The position numbers and the translations under genes were made by a program. The notes below the pieces were generated by a model. The model did not search any database and was not told where the DNA came from. It saw only the letters and a program-made list of their open reading frames with translations. DNA of 64,000 nucleotides from assembly GCF_017875235.1 (NCBI RefSeq), contig NZ_JAGGMI010000014.1, positions 1-64,000 on the forward strand, in the 5' to 3' direction. The DNA comes from Asticcacaulis solisilvae (GTDB lineage: Bacteria; Pseudomonadota; Alphaproteobacteria; Caulobacterales; Caulobacteraceae). Shown here in pieces: positions 8,567 to 17,027 of this stretch (position 1 is its first letter; each line of letters starts with the position of its first letter).

Positions 8567-8901
8567 GACAGTTGCGCGATCTCCACGATCCGGATGGCGA
8601 AGCTTCCGTCGACCGCCACGATTTCTCCCCGGGCGATCAGCGCATCGTTCAGGCGCAGTTCAACCAGATCGTTCAGCTTCGCTTCCAGCCGGACCACGGA
8701 ACCGGACCTAAGGGCCAGGATCTCCTGGACCGAAAGCTCGGCCCTGCCCAGGGCGGCATTCAAGACAACGTTCACATCCTTGAAAATAGGGGAATCCACC
8801 GCAATGATCGGACGCCCCTCCTGCCGCTGAGAGGTTCCGTCGGCCTGCGCGTTGGCGGCGGCCGCACCCTTGATCTGTTTGCTATCAACTCGGCTATTCA
8901 T
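8563..8901 (-). CDS. fliN: Flagellar C-ring protein FliN
   Basis: 112 residues: about 30 variable N-terminal residues, then a single SpoA domain (about 38-112) with the FliN pattern FKDVNVVLNAALGRAELSV, ILALRSGSVV and a conserved DLVELRLNDALIARGEIVAV stretch. FliN lines the bottom of the C-ring and docks the FliH-FliI export ATPase, so it can serve secretion even without rotation. It starts 21 bases after the FliM-like gene and overlaps fliO by four bases. Confidence 0.9.
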   Translation of the reverse strand: MNSRVDSKQIKGAAAANAQADGTSQRQEGRPIIAVDSPIFKDVNVVLNAALGRAELSVQEILALRSGSVVRLEAKLNDLVELRLNDALIARGEIVAVDGSFAIRIVEIAQLS

Positions 8902-8922
8902 AATCTTCCCGGTGTACAGGTA

Positions 8923-9699
8923 TTAAAAAACAAGCGCGATACCGTCCTGAACCTGGCTCAGTCTGGCGCGCGCGAAAATCCGGCGGGAGTCGGCGGAGGC
9001 AATGTCCACCGGCTCGTCCACGACACGGTCGAGAACCAGCACGTCGCCGACCCCCAGGGTGTTCAGGTCAGCCAGGGTCAATTCGACCCTCCCGACAACC
9101 GCCTCGACCGCCACAACCGCGGAACCCAGCGCATCGACCAGGGGTTGAAGGTTGTCCCGCCGCGGCGACGGCGGCCCGAGTTGTGCCCTGACGACCGGCA
9201 GAACCACTTCTGTCGGCACGCCAAGGGTCAAAATGTCCCGTCCGGCTGTGTCCTTCAGGACGACCAGAAGGCCGCCGTTTTCAGCGAGCGCGTCGCGCCG
9301 CGTTTCCGGAACCGCCTTAAGCGTTCCAGCCAGTCCGAAGGCCTGCTCGATCTCCACCGCCAGGGTTTCGATGATCTTGCGTTCCAGTCCCTTTACGATA
9401 TGGCGGTCGGCTTCGGTCATGCCCGGCTCTTCGCCGCCGAGATCCAGCACCTTGTTGACCACGCGCGCCAAGGACTGGCGCCGCGCGCGGACAGCCACGG
9501 CGCTGCCGTAAACGCGCCATCCGCCATCATCGCCTTCCGCCCACGACGCGTCACGCGCCGCCGTCATGTCGGACGCGGAAACGTAGGGCCCGACGAACCA
9601 GCGCTCATGCCAGCGCGCGATGGCCTCTTCGACCACCTGGCGGACAGCGCCTTCCGTAACCACTCCATAAGGAAGCCATTCACGGACGTGTTGGGTCAC
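8923..9699 (-). CDS. Divergent, short FliM-like C-ring protein (SpoA domain)
   Basis: 258 residues, about 70 shorter than ordinary FliM. The last 75 residues (from about 185: PLVDALGSAVVAVEAVVGRV, then LTLADLNTLGVGDVLVLDR) form a recognisable SpoA domain. Two FliM hallmarks are missing: the N-terminal CheY-binding peptide of the LSQDEIDALL type, replaced by MTQHVREWLPYGVV, and the GGxG-type segment of the middle domain. It may therefore be a FliM reduced to a scaffold, or closer to SctQ of injectisomes. It overlaps flgE by four bases and precedes fliN, the usual fliM position. Role in the C-ring or sorting platform is inferred. Confidence 0.72.
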   Translation of the reverse strand: MTQHVREWLPYGVVTEGAVRQVVEEAIARWHERWFVGPYVSASDMTAARDASWAEGDDGGWRVYGSAVAVRARRQSLARVVNKVLDLGGEEPGMTEADRHIVKGLERKIIETLAVEIEQAFGLAGTLKAVPETRRDALAENGGLLVVLKDTAGRDILTLGVPTEVVLPVVRAQLGPPSPRRDNLQPLVDALGSAVVAVEAVVGRVELTLADLNTLGVGDVLVLDRVVDEPVDIASADSRRIFARARLSQVQDGIALVF

Positions 9700-10892
9700 C
9701 CGTGACCTCGCATGCCGAACAGTTGCTGGATCATGTCGTTGGTGGCGCTGACCACCTGCGACGAGGCGCCGAAGCCGCGCTGGACGAGAATCAGCGTGCC
9801 GAACTCAGCGGTGAGATCGACGTTGGAAGCTTCGACCTGGCCGGACTGGAGCGTCCCGATGCCGCCCGTGGCGCTGGCCTTGTACTCGACCTTGCCGTCC
9901 CCGCCGGCGTCCCGGAAAAGGCCATTGCCGACGCGCACCAATTGTTGCAGGTCCTGGAAATCAGCCAGCGCAATGGCGCCCAGCTCTTCGGTCTGGGAAT
10001 TGGAATAGGTCAGGACCAGCTGACCTTTGGCATTCACGGTGGCGCTCGTCAGGCTTCCGACCGCATTGCCGTCGATCTTCGACGCCTGAAGGGTATTGGT
10101 TGTACCTGCTGAAAAGGAGGTGACGCTGGCGAAGTCCAGCTTGACCGACATGGCGCTGGCGCCGTTCGGCGTGGTGTTGACCGTGATCGACGATGCGCTG
10201 GGCATCATCAGGCCGCCATTGAAACTGATCTTGCCGTCGCCGATCGTGGCGCCGGCCTGGTCCTTGACGGTCACCGTCCATTCCACGGTGCTGCCTGTGA
10301 CGGTTCCCTTGGCCAGGGACACCGTCCAGACCTGAGCGGCGCCGTTGCTGTCGAAAACGGAGATATTCGATACGGTGGCCGTGGATTCGGAAGACGACAG
10401 GTTCTGTGAGAAGGTAATGGTCTTGGTCGCGACGGGAGCGCTGGTGCGCTTGTTGTCGACATTTATCACTTCCGGCGCATTCTGGGCATTCAGTATCGTC
10501 AGGCGATCGCCATGGCTGTTGACGATGTAGCCCTTGGTGTCGATCGCAAACTGACCGGTCCGGACGTAATAGGTGTCGCCCAGCTCATTGCGGACAACCA
10601 GAAAGCCACTGCCCTGGATCGCCAGGTCCAGGGCCCCGCCGGTCTGCTGCGCCGTTCCCGCGCGAAAGTCGATCCTGTCGGCGTCACGCCGGACGCCATT
10701 CCCGGTCGAGCCGCTCGTATCGCCGTTCGTGTAGGCCATGCCGTTGGCGTGCCCGCCGAACATGTCACTGAAGCTCACGGTCGTCGTCTTATACCCAAGC
10801 GTATCCAGGTTGGCGACATTGTTACTGATGGTTTGCAGCCCCTTGGAGAAGGCCTGCATGCCGCTGAGGCCGATGAAGATTGAACCAAGCAT
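9696..10892 (-). CDS. flgE: Flagellar hook protein FlgE
   Basis: 398 residues, normal for FlgE. The N-terminus (MLGSIFIGLSGMQAFSKGLQ followed by TISNNVANLDTLGYK) and the C-terminus (SNVDLTAEFGTLILVQRGF, then ATNDMIQQLF) carry the coiled-coil-forming D0 segments of the rod/hook family, with a beta-rich middle typical of the hook shell. The protein is exported by the type III apparatus and polymerises under the FlgD cap. It lies directly after flgD with a 12-base gap. An intact hook gene indicates that the system builds at least a hook-like extracellular structure. Confidence 0.95.
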   Translation of the reverse strand: MLGSIFIGLSGMQAFSKGLQTISNNVANLDTLGYKTTTVSFSDMFGGHANGMAYTNGDTSGSTGNGVRRDADRIDFRAGTAQQTGGALDLAIQGSGFLVVRNELGDTYYVRTGQFAIDTKGYIVNSHGDRLTILNAQNAPEVINVDNKRTSAPVATKTITFSQNLSSSESTATVSNISVFDSNGAAQVWTVSLAKGTVTGSTVEWTVTVKDQAGATIGDGKISFNGGLMMPSASSITVNTTPNGASAMSVKLDFASVTSFSAGTTNTLQASKIDGNAVGSLTSATVNAKGQLVLTYSNSQTEELGAIALADFQDLQQLVRVGNGLFRDAGGDGKVEYKASATGGIGTLQSGQVEASNVDLTAEFGTLILVQRGFGASSQVVSATNDMIQQLFGMRGHG

Positions 10893-10904
10893 ATCAAAGC
10901 TCCC

Positions 10905-11303
10905 CTACTGGACTTGAACGACAGTGGACATGGCCACGTTGGTGACTGTTTGGCCGTTGGTCGTCGTAACGGTCAGGGACGGCTGGCCATTGGAAAAGGT
11001 GACGGACTTCACCACGCCGACCAACCGGGTGGAGCCGTCTGGCATGAAATCCACCGTTTTGCCCAGCAGACCGGTCGCCTGGAACGACGCCTGGGTCGAC
11101 AAGAGATTGGCAATGGAGTCGTTCAGGGTCTGGCTCTGATGCAGTTGCGAAAACTGCGCGAGCTGCGAGACGAACTGGAAGTTGTCCATCGGCTTGAGAG
11201 GGTCCTGATACGTCAGCTGCTGCAGAATAATCTGCAGGAGCGATTTGAAATCCAGACCGAACGCGCTGTTGCTTGACGTCGCGCTTACAGGTGTGAGCGC
11301 CAT
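10905..11303 (-). CDS. flgD: Hook cap/scaffold protein FlgD (short form)
   Basis: 132 residues. The conserved FlgD N-terminal region is clear (FKSLLQIILQQLTYQDPLKP and MDNFQFVSQLAQFS), followed by a small beta-rich C-terminal domain with GKTVDFMPDGSTRLVGVVKS. Enterobacterial FlgD is about 230 residues, so this is a short form lacking the larger C-terminal domains. The ATG at 11303 has GGAGG five bases upstream and overlaps the preceding fliK-like gene by 19 bases. FlgD is exported and caps the growing hook. Confidence 0.88.
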   Translation of the reverse strand: MALTPVSATSSNSAFGLDFKSLLQIILQQLTYQDPLKPMDNFQFVSQLAQFSQLHQSQTLNDSIANLLSTQASFQATGLLGKTVDFMPDGSTRLVGVVKSVTFSNGQPSLTVTTTNGQTVTNVAMSTVVQVQ

Positions 11304-12133
11304 GAAGTCCTCCGATCCAGTTCGGGTTTATGAATGAGGGTGGTGCCATTCAGGGAAAGGCCGCTTATCCTGACGCCGGCTTCGCGCGCGATATCGTGTG
11401 CGGCCTCACGGACCTGCCGGCGCGCCTCGTCGCTGACATCCGGCACGGCTACGATAATCTGAACGTCGCCATCGCTTTCCGCTATGATCACGCTTAGGGC
11501 TTCCGCGCCGCCATCGGCTTGAGGTCCGGCCGCTTCGCCGTCGGTTTTGGGATCGGAAAGTGCCGGCTCAGGCGTTTCGTCGCCATCCGCCCGCTGCGCA
11601 CCATAACCGCTCTTTGCGGATAAGACGGACTGCGCCGGCAACGGCGCGACGGGCACGGACGCCTCGGCGGCCGCGAGACCTCGGAAGCCCGGCGAAACGC
11701 CCGTAGCCAGAGCCACCGACACGGCTGGGCCGGCCGTTGATCCATGCAGGTGCAACCGCCGTTCGGCCGGGGCCGCCCTGTCGACCGGCTTCGGAAAACC
11801 GCCGGCATTCGCCCCCGCGATCATCACGCTGGCGGCCGATGCCGGACTCGCGGCAAATCCAGTCCCCGCCGGATTATCACCATCAGCCGAAACCAACGAC
11901 ATCGGCGTCATCAACTGCGATGCGTCGGGCTGACGCGCAAAGGCAGGTGTCTCTTCGCCCACCTCGGTCTTGCCCGCGCCCAGAAGCCCTGTGGCATCGA
12001 AGCTGATGGCGTACTGGGAAGACGTAACCGGCAAACCGTCGAAGGCCTCCTTAAAGGAGGTTGCCGGCTTCGGATGCCGGACTGCCTGATGTGGCTTTGC
12101 GGGGACATAGCCAGGCGCGCCATCGATTTTCAT
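11285..12133 (-). CDS. Probable hook-length control protein (FliK-like)
   Basis: 282 residues, Ala/Gly/Pro-rich and low in aromatic residues for the first 190, then a compact C-terminal region (about 205-282, SVIIAESDGDVQIIVAVPDV). This two-part layout and the position between fliJ and flgD match FliK, the exported ruler that signals FlhB to switch. Sequence similarity is too weak to prove it, and it is shorter than usual FliK. The ATG at 12133 overlaps the fliJ stop as ATGA and has GGAGG five bases upstream, so it is preferred over the ATG at 12145. Confidence 0.6.
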   Translation of the reverse strand: MKIDGAPGYVPAKPHQAVRHPKPATSFKEAFDGLPVTSSQYAISFDATGLLGAGKTEVGEETPAFARQPDASQLMTPMSLVSADGDNPAGTGFAASPASAASVMIAGANAGGFPKPVDRAAPAERRLHLHGSTAGPAVSVALATGVSPGFRGLAAAEASVPVAPLPAQSVLSAKSGYGAQRADGDETPEPALSDPKTDGEAAGPQADGGAEALSVIIAESDGDVQIIVAVPDVSDEARRQVREAAHDIAREAGVRISGLSLNGTTLIHKPELDRRTSWRSHL

Positions 12134-12579
12134 GCCGACCTCCATCCGGCCGTTGCCCGGCCCGCATGTTCATCAAGTGCGGCTTCTTCCCGCCGGCGAT
12201 GTTCATGACGCTCAGCCAGGCGTGCCAGGTCGGCGACCGCGTCGCGGCGCGCCGACAGCGCCGTCCGGCGTTCGCGAACGCGCGAAAGCTCGGCCTCGGC
12301 ATCGCGCACCTTGGCTTGCGTATCTTCGACAGCCTTTTGATTGCTGAGGATTTCGGCGGCCCAGCCAGCCGATGCCGCCAACTGGAGGGACGCTCCGGAT
12401 ACCGCCTGGCGCCACCCGTCGTAAGAGGCCTGCAATGCCTTGGTCTCAACGTCCTGGCGACCGTTGAGATCGCGCACCCGGATGTTGGCGCGTTCGACGT
12501 CAAACGCCGCCCCCATCTGCTGCACATCACAAATCCGGTGGATGTCCCTCAACATCCTGATATCGCTGCGCTGCCTCAT
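12130..12579 (-). CDS. fliJ: Flagellar export chaperone/ATPase stalk protein FliJ
   Basis: 149 residues, almost wholly alpha-helical and predicted to form a long antiparallel coiled coil (continuous heptads from about 45 to 130, rich in Arg, Glu and Ala). FliJ sits in the central pore of the FliI hexamer and links the ATPase to FlhA. Sequence conservation in this family is low, so the call rests on coiled-coil character, length and location immediately after fliI, with four-base overlaps on both sides. Confidence 0.8.
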   Translation of the reverse strand: MRQRSDIRMLRDIHRICDVQQMGAAFDVERANIRVRDLNGRQDVETKALQASYDGWRQAVSGASLQLAASAGWAAEILSNQKAVEDTQAKVRDAEAELSRVRERRTALSARRDAVADLARLAERHEHRRREEAALDEHAGRATAGWRSA

Positions 12580-13910
12580 CGTCTTTGCGCCTGCAACAGG
12601 GTTTTCAAGGTATCGGTGGCCGAGGCGAAGGCCATGCGTTCCGTCGAAGCCTGCCGCAGGTATTGCAACAGAGCGGGACGGCGCGCGATGGCCTGATCGA
12701 TCTCGGGACTGGAACCGGCCACGTAGACACCGCTTTCGATCAGCGTGCGCGACGCATCGAACGTGCTCAGCAGCGCGACCCCGTTTTGCGCGTCGGCGCG
12801 ATGCTGCGCCCCCATCAGGTCCTTCGACAGGCGGCTGATGCTGCGGGGAACGTCGATGGCCGGGAAATGCCCGCGCTCGGCCAGTCCGCGCGACAGAATG
12901 ATGTGTCCGTCCAGCAGCGACTTCAGCATTTCCGAAATCGGATCGTCGATATCGTCCGTTTCGCTCAGCACGGTCATGATGCTGGTGATGGCACCGCCCG
13001 ACTTCAAAGCGCCACAGCGTTCGACCAGCTTCGGAATCGCGGAAAAGACGCTGGGCGTGTAGGCGCGCAACGTCGGCGGTTCGCCAGCCGCCAGACCGGT
13101 TTCGCGCATGGCCATGGCCAGCCGCGTGACAGAGTCAAGCAGGAGCAGTACGTGGTGGCCTTCGCTGCGCCAGTGTTCCGCCAGCGCCAGGGCATAATCG
13201 CCGGCCCGCACGCGCATGGCGGCTGCCTGGTCCGATGTCGCCGCCACCAGCACCGTCTTCGCGCGCGCCTCCGCCGACAGGCCTTCCCGCCACAAGGCCT
13301 CGACCTCACGGCCCCTTTCGCCAACCAGGCAAATAACGCAGCGGTCCGCCCGGCCCTGTTTGGCCAGTTGCGTCATCAGGCTGGTCTTGCCGACGCCGCT
13401 GGCGGCGAAGACGCCGACGCGCTGGCCTTCGCCCAGTGTCAGGAAGGCATCGATCGCGCGCACGCCCGTCTCGAACACACGGTTTGGCGAGCAACGCTCC
13501 AGGGGCGCTGTCGCCTGTGGCGTCAGGGGCGCGAAGCTTGCGCCGGCAACCCGTCCCTTGCCGTCCAGCGGACGGCCGAGGGCGTCGACGGCTCGGCCCA
13601 GAAGCCCGTCGCCGACCGGCGCGCGGTCGATTTCCGGGCATGCCTCCACGCGCGCTCCGGAAAACGTTCGCATTCTGTCATCGAAGGGCACCAGGATGAC
13701 GGAATTGACGTTGACGCTGACAACTTCCGCCAGCAGCCGCTTCACACCCGCACCGCTGTGGCTGTCAACCGCTTCGATGTGGCACAGCGTGCCTATCGGA
13801 ACATTGGGGCCGTCGGCTTCGATATAGGTCGGCAGGATTTTTTGGACACTGCCCGTGCGCGCGACAAGGTCGGCGGTCCGGATCCGGTCAATAAAAACGT
13901 GTTCAGTCAT
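12576..13910 (-). CDS. fliI: Flagellum-specific export ATPase FliI
   Basis: 444 residues of the FliI/SctN family, related to F1 beta subunits. The P-loop AASGVGKTS lies at about 169-177, and the Walker B strand LLLLDS ends at Asp259. The segment PSVFSAIPKLVERCG is the family ATPase signature region. It hydrolyses ATP at the export gate and unfolds chaperone-bound substrates. The frame is open to 13955, but the ATG at 13910 has GGAG six bases upstream and gives the normal N-terminus; it overlaps the fliH end by eight bases. Confidence 0.95.
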   Translation of the reverse strand: MTEHVFIDRIRTADLVARTGSVQKILPTYIEADGPNVPIGTLCHIEAVDSHSGAGVKRLLAEVVSVNVNSVILVPFDDRMRTFSGARVEACPEIDRAPVGDGLLGRAVDALGRPLDGKGRVAGASFAPLTPQATAPLERCSPNRVFETGVRAIDAFLTLGEGQRVGVFAASGVGKTSLMTQLAKQGRADRCVICLVGERGREVEALWREGLSAEARAKTVLVAATSDQAAAMRVRAGDYALALAEHWRSEGHHVLLLLDSVTRLAMAMRETGLAAGEPPTLRAYTPSVFSAIPKLVERCGALKSGGAITSIMTVLSETDDIDDPISEMLKSLLDGHIILSRGLAERGHFPAIDVPRSISRLSKDLMGAQHRADAQNGVALLSTFDASRTLIESGVYVAGSSPEIDQAIARRPALLQYLRQASTERMAFASATDTLKTLLQAQRR

Positions 13911-14616
13911 GACGCGCTCCGACCGGTTGCGACATCTGCTCCAGCAAGGCGCCAAGCCGCCCCCATTGCTGGTCGATCCCCACGTCCAGGGTGCCGAGTT
14001 TCAACTGGATACGACATTCACCGCTTTTCAGGCCGGCCAGCGCCACGATACGGAGTCCGGAGGCACCAAGCGCCTGCGTCAGCGCGGACAGGGCGGCTTC
14101 GTCGCCAAAATCCGATTGCGACACTTCGATCTGCAGAATGGAATGCGCCTCCAGCGTGCGCAGGTGCTGCGTGACAATCGCGCTCACAAGCGCGGCACGC
14201 CCCTTCTCCGCACCCAGAACCGCCGCCAGGCCTTCCCGCGCCAGAGCCGGCGCCAACCGTTCAAGGCCCGACACGGCGGTTGCGAAAACGCCCGCCGCCT
14301 GCCGGATGCCGCCTTCCAGGCGCGCCAGCATGGCCGCGCCGGCGTCCTCGGCGGCGCGGCGGCCCGCCTCCCGACCTTCTGCCTCGCCCTCCTGGAACGC
14401 GGTACGGACCTGCTTACGCAGACCGGCCAGCTCAGCCTCTTGCTTTTCGAGCCGTTCAAGCAAGGCTGCGCGTTCGTCAAGCAGCTTTTGCACCTCGGGA
14501 TCAACAGCTGGCTCCGCCTCCCGGGTTCTCTGAGGGACGGCCCCGCCCAGGGCGACGCTCAACGACAGAACATCGCTGCCGGCGGCCTGACTGTTCCGTT
14601 TCAGAATCCGGTTCAT
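13903..14616 (-). CDS. fliH: Flagellar export ATPase regulator FliH
   Basis: 237 residues with the usual FliH layout: a variable N-terminus, a glycine/alanine and glutamate-rich coiled coil (about 60-135, with EGEAEGREAGRRAAEDAG) and a C-terminal globular domain. FliH dimers act as the peripheral stalk of FliI and dock it on FliN. The conserved N-terminal tryptophans that bind FlhA in enterobacteria are not evident. Located between the FliG-like gene and fliI, overlapping both, which matches the standard fliF-G-H-I-J order. Confidence 0.83.
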   Translation of the reverse strand: MNRILKRNSQAAGSDVLSLSVALGGAVPQRTREAEPAVDPEVQKLLDERAALLERLEKQEAELAGLRKQVRTAFQEGEAEGREAGRRAAEDAGAAMLARLEGGIRQAAGVFATAVSGLERLAPALAREGLAAVLGAEKGRAALVSAIVTQHLRTLEAHSILQIEVSQSDFGDEAALSALTQALGASGLRIVALAGLKSGECRIQLKLGTLDVGIDQQWGRLGALLEQMSQPVGARHD

Positions 14617-15026
14617 GTGCCGTCTCCGAACAGGGTGCGCAACCGTGCATTCGTCGTGTCCTGACGACCCGTCGTGACAGCCGTCCGGCCCTGCGGGTGC
14701 GCCAGCTCCGCGGGCAGCGACAGGGTCAGTTGACGCAAGGCAGCAATGGCTTCCCGCGTCATGTGGTACGCACCAGCCCCGTCCATTTGCTGGTTCAGAG
14801 TGCGCGCGGCCAGCCAGTCCGAAAGGCCGGCCGTATTCATGGCCTGCGGCGCCGCTTCGACGTCAAAAACGTCGGCAACGCCGCCGTAGGCGGCCAGCAG
14901 AGACCGGACCTGGGCAGCCGCTTTGGGGTCGAGCATGCCCAGAACCGCCGCCATATCCTCCGGCGTCGTCGCGGCCAGTTCGGCCACCAGCCTGCGCAGC
15001 GCCTTGTCAGAGCCGGTCGACGGCAT
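14613..15026 (-). CDS. Very short FliG-like protein (rotor protein remnant)
   Basis: About 137 residues, in the position normally taken by fliG (about 330 residues) between fliF and fliH. Its first 70 residues show helix patterns reminiscent of FliG N-terminal or middle repeats (EDMAAVLGMLDPKAAAQVRS). Nothing corresponds to the C-terminal torque domain with its charged helix that contacts the stator. The ATG at 15026 has GGAG seven bases upstream and overlaps fliF by 20 bases; a TTG at 15044 is less likely. It may only link the MS ring to the FliM-like and FliN proteins, or it may be an unrelated replacement. The FliG name rests mainly on position. Confidence 0.55.
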   Translation of the reverse strand: MPSTGSDKALRRLVAELAATTPEDMAAVLGMLDPKAAAQVRSLLAAYGGVADVFDVEAAPQAMNTAGLSDWLAARTLNQQMDGAGAYHMTREAIAALRQLTLSLPAELAHPQGRTAVTTGRQDTTNARLRTLFGDGT

Positions 15027-16287
15027 TGCCTTCTCCCCGCTCAAGCAAGACCTGGAACCTTTGCGCGAATTCCCGGCGCTCTTCTTCGGTCAGGGTGCGC
15101 ACCGGCGGCCTCGCCCTGTTGCGCAGGACCTGCAGGGCGGCAAAGGCCAACCCCGCAAGGACCAGGACGACCACAACGCCCCAGAAGGTCGGTCCAAAGA
15201 TATTGCGGGATGTCGTGGACGCCGCGGCCGCGCCCGTCGCCGCGACGGTGCGGCCGCTTTCGGCCGGCACACCGCCCGCGAGGCCGCTTTCGGCGGCCGT
15301 CACCACGATTTCGTCACCCAGTTCAGGCGCGATGTCGATCGCCGCCGCCGCGGCAACCCGGATATTCTGCTGCGCTTCGGCGTTGCGCGCCGCCGGGCCG
15401 GCTATACTCACCTTCAATTGGAAGTTCCGCTGGCCCGCGGTCCATTGCAGGAAGGGATCCGAGGGCTCCTCCTCGGCGTCTGCGTCATCGGACTCGACCG
15501 GGCGGAACACCGGCAATGCCGTGACCCTGACCGTGAACTCCTGACCTGGATAGGTCGCGAACAGTGTCTGGCGCACCTTTTCGGCGAAAAACACCTCGGC
15601 GGCATGCTGTGCCGGCGACTGGGCGGTCGATGTTTCGGACGATATCTCGGTGCTGATGACCTGGCCTTCCCCGTCCAGCACGACGACGTCGGCAGCATTA
15701 AGTTCAGCGACGGATGCGGCCACAAGGCGCTGAATGCCCAGGACGGCGCCCGTCGACAGGCTGCGGCCGGGCTTGAGCGTCAGGGCGATGGAGGCCTTGG
15801 GCGACCGCTTGTCATCACGGAAGATGGTGTCTTCCGGAAGCGACAGGTGGACACGCGCGGTATCCACAGCGTCGATCGCCATGATCGTCCGGGACAGCTC
15901 CCCCTGCAGGGCGCGCTGATAATTGATCTTCTGGGCGAACTCGGTCAGGCCGATGTCCGATTTGTTGAACAGTTCGAACCCGACCGAACCTTTCAGCGGA
16001 AGGTCCTGGCTGAGGATGCCGAGCCGGGTTGCATCGACCTTGTCGGCGGAGACAAGAATGGTCGTCCCGTCGTCGGCGAGACGATAGGGCACCTTCTTCT
16101 TGTCCAGTTCGGCAACGATCGTCGCGGCGTCCGTTGGACGCAGATTGGAAAACAGGATGACATCCGGCTTACGCAGGAACACAAAATACACCGACCCGAG
16201 CAGGAAGACCGCAATGACGACAACGCCCACCGCCAGGAGTATCTGGCGCTGCGGCGGCATCGAACGGATCTTATCGAAACTATCCAT
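15007..16287 (-). CDS. fliF: Flagellar MS-ring protein FliF (short)
   Basis: 426 residues, about 100 fewer than typical FliF. The first membrane helix is at about 15-38 and the second at about 369-388. Between them lie the secretin-like ring-building domains, with conserved VPYRLADDGTTILVSADKVD and GSVGFELFNKSDIGLTEFAQ. The short cytoplasmic tail (about 389-426) ends EFAQRFQVLLERGEG, where FliG normally binds. FliF forms the inner-membrane ring that houses the export gate. The missing length is mostly in the periplasmic linker. It overlaps the shortened FliG-like gene. Confidence 0.92.
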   Translation of the reverse strand: MDSFDKIRSMPPQRQILLAVGVVVIAVFLLGSVYFVFLRKPDVILFSNLRPTDAATIVAELDKKKVPYRLADDGTTILVSADKVDATRLGILSQDLPLKGSVGFELFNKSDIGLTEFAQKINYQRALQGELSRTIMAIDAVDTARVHLSLPEDTIFRDDKRSPKASIALTLKPGRSLSTGAVLGIQRLVAASVAELNAADVVVLDGEGQVISTEISSETSTAQSPAQHAAEVFFAEKVRQTLFATYPGQEFTVRVTALPVFRPVESDDADAEEEPSDPFLQWTAGQRNFQLKVSIAGPAARNAEAQQNIRVAAAAAIDIAPELGDEIVVTAAESGLAGGVPAESGRTVAATGAAAASTTSRNIFGPTFWGVVVVLVLAGLAFAALQVLRNRARPPVRTLTEEERREFAQRFQVLLERGEGNAVDRL

Positions 16288-16290
16288 GAT

Positions 16291-16608
16291 CTAGAGCTGC
16301 GTCCGCATGATTTCCTGGTAGCCTTCCACCAGGCGGTTGCGCACCTGCAGCATCAGTTGCAGCGACAGGTGCGACTGTTCCAGCGCGAACATGACCTGGT
16401 GCGGCGGAATGGTGTCGTCCAGCACGAAAGACTTGACGAGCGCGTCGGCCGCATTGGCCTTCTCGCTGACCCGGTCGATGCCGTCGGAGAACAGCTCGGC
16501 GAACGAAACGCCGGAGCCATGCGTCGCCACAGGCCGCTGCAATGCCGCTAATTCGGGTGTAGCCGCCGCGCCCAGGGCGCTGATGGCCTCGATCGGACCT
16601 GTACTCAT
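16291..16608 (-). CDS. fliE: Rod/MS-ring junction protein FliE
   Basis: 105 residues of the FliE family. The conserved C-terminal half reads FAELFSDGIDRVSEKANAAD and then MFALEQSHLSLQLMLQVRNR with a terminal VEGYQEIMRTQL. FliE links the MS ring to the rod and is among the first exported substrates. It abuts flgC directly and precedes fliF by three bases, the classic flgB-flgC-fliE-fliF order. Confidence 0.93.
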   Translation of the reverse strand: MSTGPIEAISALGAAATPELAALQRPVATHGSGVSFAELFSDGIDRVSEKANAADALVKSFVLDDTIPPHQVMFALEQSHLSLQLMLQVRNRLVEGYQEIMRTQL

Positions 16609-17025
16609 CTACTTTCCCATTTCCAAAGCTTTGACATACATCTGGCGGGCCGTGCTCATGGCCACCATGTTAGCTTCATAGGCCCGTGCCGTTTTGACCA
16701 TCAGCACCATTTCGGCGGAATGATCGATTGCCGGATACGAAACATAACCGTCGGCGTCGGCCAGCGGATTGCCCGGTTCATGCACCCGGCGAGGCGTCCC
16801 TTCCACGGCTTCGACACCATAAACCGACACACCGTTGAGTGCGGTCTGCGGCCCCGCCAGTTGCCCCTCGAACGACGTCCGGGGCCCCGACAACAACCGC
16901 ATGGCGCGATAAGGCTGGCCCGACGCGGTCTGGACCGTATTCATATTGGCCAGGTTGTCCGCGATCACTTCCAGACGCCGCCATTCGACGTCCAGCCCGG
17001 TCTTGCTGATTGCCATCGCCTTCAT
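16609..17025 (-). CDS. flgC: Proximal rod protein FlgC
   Basis: 138 residues with the rod-family N-terminus (MKAMAISKTGLDVEWRRLEV followed by IADNLANMNT) and C-terminus (VLMVKTARAYEANMVAMSTA). FlgC is a structural subunit of the proximal rod. The frame is open back to 17160 through flgB, but the ATG at 17025, two bases after the flgB stop, yields the normal length and is chosen. Confidence 0.93.
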   Translation of the reverse strand: MKAMAISKTGLDVEWRRLEVIADNLANMNTVQTASGQPYRAMRLLSGPRTSFEGQLAGPQTALNGVSVYGVEAVEGTPRRVHEPGNPLADADGYVSYPAIDHSAEMVLMVKTARAYEANMVAMSTARQMYVKALEMGK

Positions 17026-17027
17026 GT

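Noticed and set aside
12585-14174. Long plus-strand open frame (529 codons) opposite fliI and fliH
   Set aside because: It is antisense to strongly conserved export genes, has an Arg/Gln/His-rich composition typical of shadow frames in GC-rich DNA, and matches no family.
14923-16551. Plus-strand open frame of 542 codons opposite fliF and fliE
   Set aside because: Antisense to fliF, whose membrane helices and ring motifs are clear.
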